A stretch of 64,000 bases of DNA from positions 47,300,786 to 47,364,785 of the forward strand of contig OY755046.1 of NCBI GenBank assembly GCA_963576565.1, in the 5' to 3' direction. Both the position numbers and the translations under genes were made by a program. The stretch's first letter is position 1. Each line of letters begins with the position of its first letter. Shown piece by piece: positions 11,743 to 23,819 of this stretch. Source of the DNA: Aspidapion aeneum. Its lineage: Eukaryota > Arthropoda > Insecta > Coleoptera > Brentidae. Under the pieces are notes generated by a model. That model worked only from the letters and a program-made list of their open reading frames with translations. It was not told where the DNA came from and did not search any database.

Positions 11743-12440
11743 AAATGGAATTAAACCGAAAACAAAAGCGGCTGTCACCCAGGAAAAAATCAATGCTGTA
11801 CGCATGCTCATCACGGAAGATCGACATGTGAAATATCTTGAGAATAAGGCTTTATTAAGGATTTGAAAGACCTCAATTCAAACAATTTTGTATGAAGAAT
11901 TAGGGGTAAGAAAATTAGTAGCTGGATACCGCATCTGTTAACCGAAGAACAGAAAGAATCTAGGGTCAATTAGTGTCAGAAAACTCTAGGCCGCTTTGAG
12001 GCAGAAAACTCGAAAAACTTGTACAGCATTGTCAAGATTTAGTCATATGAACCCGAAAATAAATGTCAGTCGTCGATTTGGGTGTTCCAAGATAAAAAAA
12101 TCCCACAAAAGTCACCCATTCTCGAAGTGTATCCAAAAGATGGTCGCGACATTTGCCTCAGAAGCAGGTCAGGTAGCAACAATTCCTCTGGAAGATCAAA
12201 GGACTGTTACTGCCGATTGGTACATTACCATTTGTTTGCCGAAAATCATCGCTAAGCTTCGAAAAACGAACCCCGAACGACGAATCATCCTCAGTCAAGA
12301 CAATGCAAGTTAAGAATGGACTGCGCGGTCAAAGATTTTAATCGCCAGAGGAAGCAGTCGACGCCTTCAAGAATGCAATTTTGACAGTACCAACAAACGA
12401 GTGGAATTGCAGCTTTGACAACTGGTTTAACAAAACTTAA
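11743..12440 (+). pseudogene. mariner transposase pseudogene (mori-like)
   Basis: The reading, with frame changes, follows mariner transposase: QEKINAVRMLI near the N-terminus, WIPHLLTEEQKESRV before the catalytic core, then KMVATFASEAG, VTADWYITICLP and RRIILSQDNAS, the second catalytic Asp context. It then jumps to GLRGQRF, EEAVDAFKNAI and EWNCSFDNWF, the usual C-terminal tail. The block of about 60 residues between QDNAS and GLRGQRF, which should contain the third catalytic Asp, is deleted. Stops and frameshifts interrupt the rest. It is plainly inactive. Confidence 0.85.
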
Positions 12441-12773
12441 AGACAACCCTCGTTGCCTCGTATGGCCGAAAATGAAAACAAGTTCGTCAAAAGTTTTTCT
12501 ATTTTACTGTTAATATTTCTATGGTCAGAATGCAGTGGAGTCTCTATTTCCAGCACATTTCCAGCACTGCTGCACATCAGATGAGACCGATCAATAGCTT
12601 AGTTGCGTGAGTTCAAACTATATAAGGGTTGACGGACCTGTTTACGTAGGGTGTGCATTGTCCTATGCACTGATTAGCATCGTAATAAAAAACGAAGCGT
12701 TTTGATTCACCCTCTACATCAGATCGATTACTTAATTTGTATGTTTATTAGAGTTGATGCAAAATTTATGAGA

Positions 12774-12897
12774 GTGTACGTCTCCATTCGAAACAAATAC
12801 TCTATCGAGAACTGCTCTTGAGAGAATTACTCGCATATTGACACATTTTGGAGAGTTATTCTCGATAGTATTTCTTACCAATGGACACGCACCCATA
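12774..12897. repeat. short foldback repeat, arms of about 45 bp
   Basis: The left arm (12774-12826, with CTCTATCGAGAA) is inversely matched by 12848-12897 (TTCTCGATAGTATTTC). It has the appearance of a small MITE. A target duplication was not identified. Confidence 0.6.
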
Positions 12898-12982
12898 CAG
12901 AATCACAATTTCATTCTTTCGATTTTCTAAAAAAATTAATTAATTTTTTCTGTGCAAGAGCTCATAGGTTAGTACAAGTTGT

Positions 12983-13764
12983 CAGTGGCGGCGCGTGGTA
13001 AAAAGCTTTGGGGGTGCACACCAAAAAGAAAAAATTAAAAATTGCGGCGCAGGCATAAACTTTTTTTGAGTGCCACGCTAACTTTTTGGACCATCGAGTT
13101 ATCATATCATATAATTTAGAGAAAATAATTAAAAAATAATATATTTAGTTAGATATTAGTTACCTACCTATTATTATTGTTTTTATAAATAACTAATAAA
13201 TGTATCACACCTAGTTTATTTTCTCTTCTAATGGCAAAGATGAAAATTTAATTGTATTTAATTCTCGTAAATACCAAATCGTCGAAATCAAAACAAACCG
13301 CCAGCGATCGACCACCAAGTTGTCCAAGTGCGCACTACTTAAAAGTGCGCGTGAGCTGCTCTAAAATGCAACGTGAACCGATGACGTGGGAGGCATCACG
13401 GGGTTGCGGGCGGCATCAAGGCTAGTTTTTGTCTAAGCGCGGTGCCGAAGAAAGGTTCAGATTTTATCTAGTATAAAATTCTATTGGGACATGTCGTCCT
13501 CTTTTTTATATTTCGTAATTAGCATGCGACATAACATCCACGGTGCATAGAATTTGGTTCCAGTAAATTAAATTAAAGAATTAGCTTCCAGGTGGGTTTG
13601 AACACGAATACAAACACATACATACCGGGTATTAATTTCTAGATAATATTCCAGTCTTTAGTGAATTTCTTTTGGCGTAATTATTAATTAAATTAAGGAA
13701 TGATCAAAGTTTAATATTTTTTTTAATAAAATTTGGGAGTGCACGTGTGGAGAAACCGCCACTG
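12983..13764. mobile_element. hAT-like non-autonomous element
   Basis: The ends are CAGTGGCGGCG and CCGCCACTG, flanked by an exact 8-bp duplication CAAGTTGT (12975-12982 and 13765-13772). Termini beginning CAGTGGCG with 8-bp duplications are typical of hAT elements. The 782-bp body has no transposase frame and includes a GC-rich patch near 13310-13420. Confidence 0.85.
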
Positions 13765-13919
13765 CAAGTTGTACAAAAATTGGGCAAAAAATGGAACATA
13801 CAACCACCAGATTTCGAAGTACCGAACAAAGCAGCGCAATAAAATTATCATTAACAAGAAAAAAAATTATTAGAATAGAGATAGAATGTGTGTTATTTGG
13901 GTGTATTTTAACCTATCTT

Positions 13920-14045
13920 AGCAATATCGTCGTGATGTCTGTCTGTGTGTATATTATGTCTGTCCGTAACACGATAACTCCTGAATCGCTAAACCGATTT
14001 TTATAAAATGTTCAGGTAAAATAGTGTTCGACACTCTAACGAGCT
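13920..14045 (+). repeat. GTCTGTC repeat-family fragment
   Basis: GATGTCTGTCTG is followed by CCGTAACACGATAACTCCTGAATCG and a phrase about flanking TTTTATAAAATGTTCAGGTAAAA. This is the reverse of the sequence near 2870-2950, so both belong to one dispersed family. Confidence 0.5.
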
Positions 14046-15140
14046 GATAATTTATTTTATTTATTTATTTCATAGTATCAACAGCTTAAAGCCAATAACA
14101 GATACAGAAAAATATCTTACCAAACTACCTAAACCTAAAACTACACTAACCTGTTTATTATATTACATTATCCATTAGTTCTCTGTGGATCCTGTCTTTA
14201 AGCTAATTTAAATTAAAAATATCAATATTACCACAAAATTTATTGAATAACTGACATATTCTTATTAAGGGAGAATTTTTGTACATATTTGTAGTATGAA
14301 CGGGAATTGAAAACATATTTTGTGACCGAGTGTTAATTGTAACTGCTCGAAATATCATTTGACATAAAAACTCACTATTGTCTACTTGGTAATGTATCAT
14401 TTTAAAAATAAAAACTACTTCAATTCTCAATAATTCTAAGCTAGGAAATTTGAATATTGCACACAGTTGGTTTTGTTCCTCTTGGAGGATATGCTGAAAA
14501 CTTTTTAAAGTACAAGAATTTTAAAAACTTACGCTGTACATTCTCCAACATTACACTTTTATTTTTATATAAACAATCCCAAATTATTGAAGCATATTGT
14601 AGTTTTGGCAATACTAATGTGTTATATAGAGCTTATTATTATTGTATCAATGTTATTAAAAAATTTACAAACCCTTATTATAAACCCTAATATTTTAACA
14701 GAACTTTGGATACATTTTCTATATGACTATTAAAATTTAATTTTGGATCCAAGTATACTCCTAAGTCTTTATGTAAAAATGTTCTTTTCAGAAGGATGTT
14801 CAATATTCAAAATCAATACAATCTTTTTTAGTTGTAATGGTCATTATTGAACATTTTTTAATGTTAATTTTTAGCTTGTGACTATTACCAATTTACCAAT
14901 TCCGTTAAGATCTTTTTATAATTGGGGTGCATCTTCGAGACATCTAATTACCGCAAATAGAAGTCATCTGCAAAAATAAGTCAATTTCCAAAATTTGCAT
15001 TTTTCCCAATGTTAGTGATGACTAAAATAAATAACAGAGGTCCTAGATTTGACCCCTGTGGTACCCCTGATGTTGGGGAATATTTATAGTTCAACAAATA
15101 AAAATCTTTGAGTTAAATATGATCTTGGCCAAAATCCATT
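14046..15140 (-). pseudogene. LINE reverse transcriptase fragment (jockey/CR1-like)
   Basis: On the minus strand, with frameshifts and stops, the reading contains GVPQGSNLGPLLFIL, FADDFYL (the reverse transcriptase catalytic ADD box) and KDLGVYLDPKLNFNSHIE. It then has the C-terminal thumb region, PKLQYASIIWD and FLKFLYFKK, and a tail rich in jockey-like motifs ending IFNLN near 14203. The 3' end on the minus strand is an AAATAAAT-type simple repeat at 14051-14070, as expected for a LINE tail. The element is 5'-truncated and inactive. The plus strand shows nothing coding. Confidence 0.85.
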
Positions 15141-15665
15141 AATGCCAAATGCCCTAACAAGGGGTATTTTTCGACTAAAAGTGTTTTTTTGCCAATTAAG
15201 ACATCTTATATGTTTTTTGGCGCGCTGATTACGAAAATGATGGTTACAACTTACCCCAATACTCGAACCACCCCTAAAATCGCATAAAACACCCCTAACA
15301 AGGGGTGTTTTTTGACTAAAAGTGTTTTTTTGCCAATTAAGACATCTTATATGTTTTTTGGGGCGTTGATTACGAAAATGGTGGTCAAAACTTTAAACTT
15401 TAAATACAACTGTATAGCGATATCTTTTATACCCCATTTCGGGGTGTTTTTTCCCCAATTTTAGGGGTGGTTCCACCCTGTAATGCAAGTTTTCACCCTG
15501 ATTTTCGTAATCACCGCCCCCAAAAACATATAGGATGACTAAATTTGCAAAATAACGAAAATATTCGAAAAACACCCCTATTTAGGGGTGTTTTTTGCAT
15601 TTTTAAGGGTGTTCCAACCATTGGCGGTAGCTTTAACCCCCATTTTCGTGATCAGCGGCCCAAAA
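15141..15665. repeat. tandem repeat with ACCCCT/AGGGGT hairpins
   Basis: A 141-bp unit occurs twice in direct order (phrase AACAAGGGGT at 15157 and 15298, then GTTTTTTTGCCAATTAAGAC). It is followed by partial inverted units through 15665. Each unit can form a small stem between ACCCCT and AGGGGT. Confidence 0.65.
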
Positions 15666-17059
15666 TACGTAGGGGACAAGTGGTCTCATCCGTTTCGCAA
15701 TTTCAGGACCTTTTACCTTGATTTTAAATGGACTAGTATAGTAGCTAGACTACGTTTTGCTCAATAATTTTTTTATAACCATAAACTTTCAAGACTGATA
15801 TAATATCATGGCTTCACTTGAAGTGTGCTAATAGACTAACTAGGAAGGTATCAGATCCGTCATGGATCCATTTATTTTATTTTTGACATGATCTTGATTA
15901 TCATAGCTAACACTACTTATAGTATACGTGTGAGCTAATAATTCGGAACAACATCGTGTGAGCTAATAATTCGGAACAAGATCGTGCGATCTCGCTGGTT
16001 TTCTGTGTTCTTATCAATGGATTGTCAATTGGGCGACAAGCTCCCTATGTTCCTCTCGGTATAGAAAGGGTAAAAAACAAAAAGCTTTTACTTTTAGGCA
16101 AAACGAGGCAATAACTTTAAGGAAAATTTATTTATAATAACATTATATTTTAAAAATTTAACTAAAAATAATTTTTAGTAGGTACAGTCGGAGACTTTTT
16201 ATACTGTCGCGCTCGAAAATAAAAAATATTCCTATTTGAAATTCGAAATACTAGTTTGAACCAAAACAAAAAAATTGTGAACCTTCTCTCTGTCTGTACA
16301 TACGTATTTATTTATTTTTTATTCTTTAAATGATAAAAAAGTCTCTGGGTGTATATTTCCACCGAAAAGTTAAAATGGGTTTATTACGCTCGCACTGTAC
16401 CTATATTCAAAACTTGAGCAATACATCCGTGACACACGATTTGGATTATGGAACTAAGGTAACTAATAATGAGGAGCACAGCACGCATAATCAGTCACCT
16501 TTTATGGAACGGTCTAGGTAGTTGTATTAATGGTAGATACAACTGACAAGATAATTTATTTAAATATTAATTTAATATAACAAAAGATCTACGTGATGTT
16601 TTCAGCCTTATTGGAAGCAATGGAAGTAATAGAAAATTAAATATTTGTCAAGATGTTCGTCAAGGTTGTGGTAGTTCATCGCTCCGTACAGGGTGATCGA
16701 AATTTGGTACTTTTGGAGAGTAAACAGTACTTCTAGGAGAAATAGAAAATAACCAATCTTTAAATAGTATTCCTTAATTCCTACTCTTGACCACACATTA
16801 TCAGTCTTATCAGTAAACTAATAAACAAGAAAAACTAAACAATGCGTCCAGTGTATGACACCCACATATTCACTTGTTTTTATCCTACATACTTACGCCT
16901 TGCGAACTGCTTTGTATGGGGAAGATTTTTTTCCACCAAACAGCAACCGGTGGGCTGCGGCCAAAATTGCGCTAAGGCTATTGGAGGGTAGTAGTTCGTT
17001 ATCTGAGGATTCCGACGAGGAACCTTCATATTTATAATAGAGAATATTATAAGTATATT
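15666..17059. other. no clear gene; short Harbinger-like N-terminal frame possible
   Basis: A diverged palindrome of the AGCTCACAC family lies near 15906-15936. A frame at 16930-17037 ends in an acidic serine-rich stretch (LLEGSSSLSEDSDEEP), the style of some Harbinger nuclease N-termini, and lies just before the C-terminal nuclease fragment at 17060. I cannot confirm that they belong together. Confidence 0.35.
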
Positions 17060-17245
17060 GTAGCGGCTTGCGTTTTACATAACTTTGTCACTGGTCAAAA
17101 TGAATGTCAGTTTGGTGAAGAAGAACAAGAGGAAATGAACTTATTAGACGAAATTCTTGACAATGATCAACTTTTTGAAGAAGATATTGCCGAAGTAGAT
17201 GAGAATCAAAAAAGAAACCAAATAATGAAGTTTGTTTTTGAAAGT
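17060..17245 (+). pseudogene. PIF/Harbinger nuclease, C-terminal fragment
   Basis: The reading KYIVAACVLHNFVTGQNE, then an acidic stretch and NQKRNQIMKFVFES, matches the C-terminal end of HARBI1-like nucleases, where the (A)CxxLHNF motif is characteristic. The frame is cut at 17245 by the LTR element. The sequence resumes after the target duplication at 29329 and stays open for about 25 more codons. The catalytic DDE part upstream is missing, so this is a deletion derivative. Confidence 0.7.
17242..17245. repeat. target-site duplication AAGT, left
   Basis: AAGT immediately precedes the left LTR and is repeated at 29329-29332 immediately after the right LTR. Confidence 0.9.
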
Positions 17246-19803
17246 TGTAAGAGGGTTTCGTCATCTAACGAATTTTCCCCTACTTTTGACGTCCCAGGGT
17301 TTCGGTCGATTCAATCCTGGGATTTCGAGGGATAGAATCGATCGAAATTTTGCCTCGGGCGCCACTCTAGGAAATAAGGGAGCCTAGAGCCTCCCTTGCC
17401 TCTCGGGTATGCTTTTAAACAGTGGAGAATAACCAGGTAAGTAAACTACAATTTCATTAAAAACTCAATTTCTATAAATACTAGTTTATGTGTATTTTGT
17501 CATTTTAATTTAGTGGTACAAACCCTCAAAGAAAATAACTAAATATATGCAACTTAATAAATAAAACAAAACTATAAATGCCTTATTTCTATCAAGTCAA
17601 ATAAAAAAAAACTCCAGTTTACTTTGTTTGCGCTATTCTAGCACAGACAGTTAGGTATTTAAAAAAAAGTGAAAGTTATGAAAAAGGACCTAAAACTCAA
17701 CGCCTATCACCTCGGAACTCTAACAAAAGGATTTAACAAATCTGGTTAGGTCCGATTAGATCGGATGGACGTTAGTTAAATACTGATTTCTTTTTGCCCC
17801 AAAAAGACTTTTCCCAACATAAAAAAAAATTGGAGAAAGATTTCCTTAAACAGCTGGTAGTTAATTACATACTATAATTTTACAAATTTACGGCTATTTA
17901 ACTGGAAAAAAAACGAAACTTTACCAACTTTGAAGTTTCACAGGACTGGTCGGGTCATATATGTCTCGCGGTTCGGTTCGGTTCATGTCGGTTATGTACA
18001 AAAGAAACGGAAAGAAAAATTAAACAGAATATTTACAAATAGAAACGGAATGTGGTACCACTTTAACAGGTTTAATTTACGGTGAGAGCATATATGTCTT
18101 ACGGTAACAGGTAACAGGTTATTTACAAAAGAAACGGATAAAAATTTAACTATACCAACTTTTAAGTTTATAAGGTCGCGGTGGCAATAACTAAGCAATA
18201 ATCGTGACAGAAAAAAAAAATCGTTAATTATGAAAAATAAAAAGAGAATTAGGAAGAAATTAATAAATATCAGGTTTTATCTAAACGGGAGAGCTGGCTG
18301 CACAAAGCCGCGATGATTATGAGTCGGTGACGAAACATACGGCCCACGAAACATAATCTATAGCTTTGTTATCATTTTTGCTTTCTCGAGAAAGAGAACA
18401 AAAATAATAATAAAAAACGGGAAACGGGAAACGAGAACGGGGGTTTACCAAAGCGCTACAATTATAAGTCGGTGACGAAACATACAGCCCACGAAATATA
18501 ATCTATAGCTTTGTTATCATTTTTGCTTCCTCGAAAGAGAACAAAAATAATAATAAAAAAATGGGATTCGGGAAACGAGGACGGGGGTTTAGCAAAGCGC
18601 TGCAATTATGAGTCGGTGACGAAACATACGGCCCACGAAACATAATCTATAGCTTTGTTATCATTTTTGCTTCCTTGAAAGAGAACAAAAATAATAAAAA
18701 AAACGGGAAACGAGGACGGGGGGTTTAGCAAAGCACTACAATTATAAGTCGGTGACGAAACATCCAGCCCACGAAATATAATCTATAGCTTTGTTATCAT
18801 TTTTGCTTCCTCGAAAGAGAACAAAAATAATAATAAAAAAACGGGAAACGGGAAACGAGGACGGGGGTTTAGCAAAGCGCTACAATTATGAGTCGGTGAC
18901 GAAACATACGGCCCACGAAACACAATCTATAGCTTTGTTATCATTTTTGCTTCCTTGAAAGAGAACAAAAATAATACAAAAAATGGGAAACGAGGACGGG
19001 GGGTTTAGCAAAGCGCTACAATTATAAGTCGGTGACGAAACATACGGCCCACGAAATATAATCGATAGCTTTGTTATCATTTTTGCTTTCTCGAAAGAGA
19101 ACAAAAATAATAGAAACCAGGACAAGGGAAACTGGTGTGTCAAATCCGGGATGATTATTACTTGGTGACGAACCTGCAGCCCACAAGTAATAAACCCGAT
19201 TTGTTTCTTAATTTTCTTGCGAAAGAAAATTAATAAATACCAGAAAACATGTAAGATACTAACGGGAAATCCTGGGATCGGGAAAGGACAAACAAGTAAT
19301 TTGCACGGTTCAAAATAAATTCAAATCAAATAGAATTATAAAAACTTTGACTAAGGCAAAAACGAGGTTTCTTTTATAAATCCCATTCTTACCAGAAACC
19401 GGTCGACATCTACACACACCGCGTACCACCTATACATTGTGCTCGAACGAGAAACAAATCTCGAATCCCCGTATGGGCGAAGGCATTACTGTTTTATAGG
19501 CTAGAGCTCGGCTACAAATCGAGAACCAACGGAAATAACCGAATGAAACCCAACCACGTTTTTAAAAATGAACGTGGATTGACTTATTCGGAATATTATT
19601 TTATCTAGTCTTTTTGCAACAAACGTTTTGAAAGGCTTTAATGATATTCATATGTCAAAACGGCATTTTTCCTCGGAAAATATGAAACAAAATTAATAAG
19701 CGAAAATTGAGTCAGGTTTCAGTAAAAATATTTTTTAACTGTCTGAGCTTAAATAGTCTAGAAAATTAATTAAAACAATAAAAAAAATAGTAACTTCGTT
19801 ACA
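17246..19803 (-). repeat. LTR (3' LTR in element sense)
   Basis: 2558 bp, matching 26771-29328 at every place compared, including odd variants inside the internal tandem repeat. Contains six to seven units of a repeat of about 140 bp. Confidence 0.92.
18310..19150. repeat. about 140-bp tandem repeat inside the LTR, six and a half units
   Basis: The phrase GAGTCGGTGACGAAACAT (or AAGTCGG...) recurs at about 18320, 18465, 18609, 18747, 18890 and 19026, with a decayed seventh near 19157. Each unit also has ATCTATAGCTTTGTTATC and a GCTTCCTCGAAAGAGAAC stem-like motif. The identical array recurs in the other LTR at about 27835-28675. Short minus-strand frames here are repeat translations. Confidence 0.85.
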
Positions 19804-19813
19804 TTCCCCACCT
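19804..19813 (-). promoter_or_regulatory. polypurine tract
   Basis: On the minus strand AGGTGGGGAA lies directly against the LTR start TGTAACG. This is the expected plus-strand DNA priming site of an LTR element. Confidence 0.75.
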
Positions 19814-20619
19814 ACTTCGGCAAAAAAAAAAGAACAAAAAAAAATAAACTCAATGACTACCTTTCTTTTTTCTTTTTTTTTTAACCTTACAAACGATTTA
19901 CAAAATAACAAAAACTAAATTAAACAAAATAAAAAAAACAAAACCTGCATTTCTCTCTGATCATACCCATCGCTAGTGCCTCTTAATGCTCTTAATAGTC
20001 TTGACGGTCCTCCAATGCTGTTCAGATTTCGGTACAACTTTGGGCCGGCACCCAAGTTGAGTGGTTTTACGGAACACCCCTATACAAGAGTTGAAAATGC
20101 GGAACCTTGATAAACACCAAGGGAGCAGATTACTAACCATACGAAGCACCCTTAACCTCCTGCGCTTTCCTTAGAACCCAAATGTTGGTTTACAGAAACT
20201 CCAATGCTAAACATCTTTTGGTATTGTAGCTTTGGTTTTTAAAATGCACCATTTTCCTCGACTAAAGAAGTTGTGTCTAGCGGTGTTATTTTTATCGGCG
20301 AGTTATTTTAGGTTGTCATGACAACTTGTAACGGTTTCTTCAAGGTAAACCTACTACACGGTCTGTAGTGCCCCTAAATTTAGTAGGGGTTGGCAGAACA
20401 TTACTCACTAGACCTAGATCACTTTGGATCGGATCTGAGTAACAATTTTCCATAACAAATTGTTAAAATTTTCTAATGGGATACTGGCGACAGCGGTTAC
20501 AAAGTCGGTCATTTCCATTTGTTTTACCTCCTTCGGAGCCAGTATGGTGGTTTCCTCAATTGTATACATTGTAATTTACAACACCCTTAAGCTCTGAAAA
20601 GAGCTGTTCGGCTGTTCGG

Positions 20620-20925
20620 AAAGTGTACTGGTTAGATCTACTTTATTGTTCATGCGGATAGTTCTGCCTTAAGGTTAAATCGGAGTTTGCGAACGAGCTT
20701 GCTACTGACGGTACTTCAAAGTACATCAAGTTGGGCTTTCGAAGGAACACGCAACTTGAAGGAATAGCCTTGGACTGTGTATGTGGTAGTGCTCATGCGG
20801 ATGGTACTGCCTTGAGGTTAAGTCGGAGTTTGCGAACGGGCTTATGGTGCTACTGACGCTACGTCAAAATTCATCATGTTGAGTTATTCGAAGTAGACTC
20901 GGTAACTTTAGAATAATTTTGGAGT
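20620..20925. repeat. two direct repeats of about 145 bp in the LARD interior
   Basis: The phrase CATGCGGATAGTTCTGCCTT with CGGAGTTTGCGAACG and TACTGACGGTAC occurs at about 20650 and again at about 20792 with minor changes. Confidence 0.7.
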
Positions 20926-20959
20926 GAGTTTGCGGTACTAATTGACCAGGTTGAGTGCG

Positions 20960-22560
20960 TAATTTGCTTCAAATTCAATTTTTCGTGAGGGGTGGTACCC
21001 GGACCATCGGGTTTTGGATCTCGGAGTTCTAACTTTTGGCGGTTTCTAAAGTTATAAGTTTTTTTTTTCCGAAAATACCCCCGAATTACAGAAGGGATTT
21101 AAGTAATTTTAGCAACTCTAATCTGGATATTGACTGACCATCGGATTTTTCTACAGGGTGCCTGCTACATTATAACTTTTGGTGGATTTCCAAGTTATAA
21201 GTTGCTTACTGAAGCATCGGAAGTACTGTATTTATAGTGACCATCATATTTTGGATCTAGAAGTTATAACTTTTGGCGATTTCCAAAGTGATAAGTTGTT
21301 GCCGGAAATACCCCGGGATTACAGAAAGGATTTAAGTAATATTATCTCCGAGTCTGGATTTTGACTGACCATCAGATATTTTCTACAGGTTGACTGCTAA
21401 GTTATAACGTTTGGCGGTTTCCAAAGTTACAAGTTGATTGATCACCGGTTTTTTTTCTCCAGAGGATTCATGGCTGCTGAGTTATAAGTTTTGGCGATTT
21501 TCAAACTTATAAGTTGACTGATTACCGGTTTCTTTCTTCAGAGGCTTAATGGCTGCTGCATTATAACTTTCGATGGGTTCCAAAGTTATAAAGTTTTTTT
21601 TTAAGTACCCTTGAATTATTGGAAAAAAATAGATTAAATCTTAGAAAATAATCATCGGGTTTTTGGAACTCGGAGTTATAACTTTTGGCAGTTTCTAAAG
21701 TTAAAAGTTGTTGTCGGAAGCCCCTTAAATTTTTGAAGGGGTTAAAAAAAAATATTATTTTTTTTTTAAATAACTGGCCTAACCTCCGTGTTTTGGATCT
21801 TGAAGTTATAACTTTTGGCGGTTTGTAAAGTTATAAGTTGTTACTGAAAATACCCCTAAATTACAGAAGGCTATTTAAGTAATCTTAGAAACTCTAATCT
21901 GGATTTTGACTGACCATGGGGTTTTGTCCACAGGTTGGCTGCTGAGTTATAACTTTTGGCGGTTTCCAAAGTTACAAGTTGACTGAATACCGGTTTCTTT
22001 CTTCAGAGGCTTGATGGCTGCTGCATTATAACTTTTGGGCGGGTTCCAAAGTTATAAGGTATTTTTGAAGCGTCCTTAAAGTATTGCAGGGTTTCAAAAA
22101 AAAATAGATTAAATCCCAGAAAATATCAGGATTTAAACTAATTATCGGGTTTTGGACTTCGGAGTTGTAACTTTTGGCGGTTTCCAAAGTCATAAATTGT
22201 TGCCGGAAATACCCCTGAATTACAGAGAACTCTAATCTGGATTTTGACTGACCATCGGATTTTTTCTACCGGTTGGCTGCTGATTTATAACTGTTGGCGT
22301 TTTCCAAATTTATATGTGGACTGATTACCGGTTTTCTTCTTTAAAGGCTTGATGACTGCTACATTATAATTTATGGTGGGTTCCAAAGTTATAAGGTGTT
22401 TTTAAAGCACCCTTGAATTAAGGAAGGGGTTAAAAAGAAATAGATTAAATCTTAGAAGATAACTGGATTTAAACTAACCATCAGTTTTGGATCTCGGAGT
22501 TATAACTTTTGGCGGTTTCCAAAGTTATAAATTGTTACCGGAAACAACCGTAAATTACTG
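20960..22560. repeat. LARD tandem repeat with GTTATAACTTTTGGCGGTTT core
   Basis: At least twelve diverged units carry the core GTTATAACTTTTGGCGGTTT followed by CCAAAGTTATAAGTTG, at spacings of about 80-150 bp. Higher-order order (TACCCC...AATTACAGAAGG; GACTGACCATCGG; CTTGATGGCTGCTG) repeats every three to four units. The core is itself an imperfect palindrome (GTTATAACTTTTGG / CCAAAGTTATAAG). Confidence 0.8.
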
Positions 22561-23049
22561 AGCTAATCTCCAGAATTTAATCTTAAAATTTAATTAACAT
22601 AAAGTTAAAAAACAATAATAACTTTTATGCAATTTCGCTAACAAAAAAACAAAATTAAAAATAAAAAAAAATTAAATTATATTTGAGTCAAATTATTTTA
22701 TAATAATTTTTATTACGTAAAAAAAATATTTCCCCACATGGAAAACGGCTTCGTGCTTCAGTAAAGCAAATTCAAGTTTTAAACAAAAAACTAAAATTTT
22801 AAAAATTGTTGATAATCGAAAAATATTTTTAAATTAGTTTTCTATTTGAACAGGATTTTCTTTTTAAATCTGTTTTTTTTTTGTTAATGGAATTTATATG
22901 GTTAAACAAATATATTAATTTTTTTGTTTAAAAAAAACAATTCTACTCAAGAAAAAATATATGATTTTTGTTGAAATTACTTAAAAATTTTCTTTGTTTA
23001 CAAAATTGAGATGCCAACTTCTAAACTCTTAGTATTGTCAGTTTAGAAG

Positions 23050-23650
23050 TTGGTACTCCGGTACGGAAACAGGTCCAATTAGGTCAGATCAGGTCGGGAC
23101 ATGTTAGTTACGGCTAGGTCAGGTCAGGTCCGGATTCGTCAGGTCAGGTCCGGATATGTCACGTCAGGTCCGGATATGTCAGGCTAAATCCAACTAGTTT
23201 AGATCAAGTCAGATTTGACTAGGTCAGGTCCGGCTATGTCATGTCAGGTCCAACTAGTTTGGGTCAGATCAGGTCAGATCCGACTAAATCAGGTCCGGCT
23301 AGTTCGGGTCTGGTCCGGATGGGTCAGGTCAGGTCCGGATAAGCCAGGTGAGGATCTGCTAAGTCAATCAAGTCAGTATGGGTCAGGCCTGTTCCAGATC
23401 GATCAAGTCAAATTCGGATAGGTCAGGTCAGGTCCAGATATGTTCGCGTCTAGCGAGGTCAGGTCAAGTTCGGATATGTCAGGTCAGGTCCGGTATGGTT
23501 AGGCCATGTCAGGTCCGGATATGTCACGTTAGGTCCGGATATATCACGTCAGGTCCGGATATGTCAGGCTAGGTCCAGATAGGCCAGGCCAGCTTAGCTC
23601 AAATCAAGTCAAGTTCGGATACTTACGATTAGGTACATCTAAAGTCAATA
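23050..23650. repeat. AGGTCAGGTCCGGATATGTC minisatellite
   Basis: About thirty imperfect units of 10 to 20 bp built on AGGTC/CCGGATATGTC. AGGTCA half-sites therefore occur many times; AGGTCA is also the nuclear receptor half-site, but here it is simply part of the repeat. Confidence 0.85.
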
Positions 23651-23819
23651 TAACAAATACAATTCCAACTACAAAATGGCTTTAAGAAAAATTCTAATTT
23701 AATACAATGGTTTTCCAGTCAGGTCAGGTCATATCAAAACGGTTACGCGTTTCAAATAAAACAGGTTCGGTAAGGTACATGTCACACAGAATCAAAATGA
23801 AATAGCCAAAAATAATCAA

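Larger units (their letters stand above)
9783..12452 (+). mobile_element. mariner, mori-like, interrupted by another transposon
   Basis: Both ends carry the inverted repeat CGAGGG(C/T)TGTCTTT. The left end is preceded by the expected TA (9781-9782); the right flank is TT. Between them, on the plus strand, is a decayed mariner transposase reading. The 5' untranslated part is split by the 1790-bp element 9905-11694. Without it the mariner is about 880 bp, shorter than the usual 1.3 kb because of an internal deletion in the catalytic region. Confidence 0.8.

Noticed and set aside
18886..19143. 85-codon minus-strand frame present identically in both LTRs (also 28411-28668)
   Set aside because: It covers two units of the 140-bp LTR repeat; internal repetition explains it, and no domain is visible.
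18310..19150. Regularly spaced repeats as a CRISPR array
   Set aside because: The units are about 140 bp and contiguous with no unique spacers, and the context is eukaryotic.
23050..23650. AGGTCA half-sites as a hormone-receptor response array
   Set aside because: The hexamer is part of a degenerate minisatellite with no preferred spacing, inside a non-coding retrotransposon interior.
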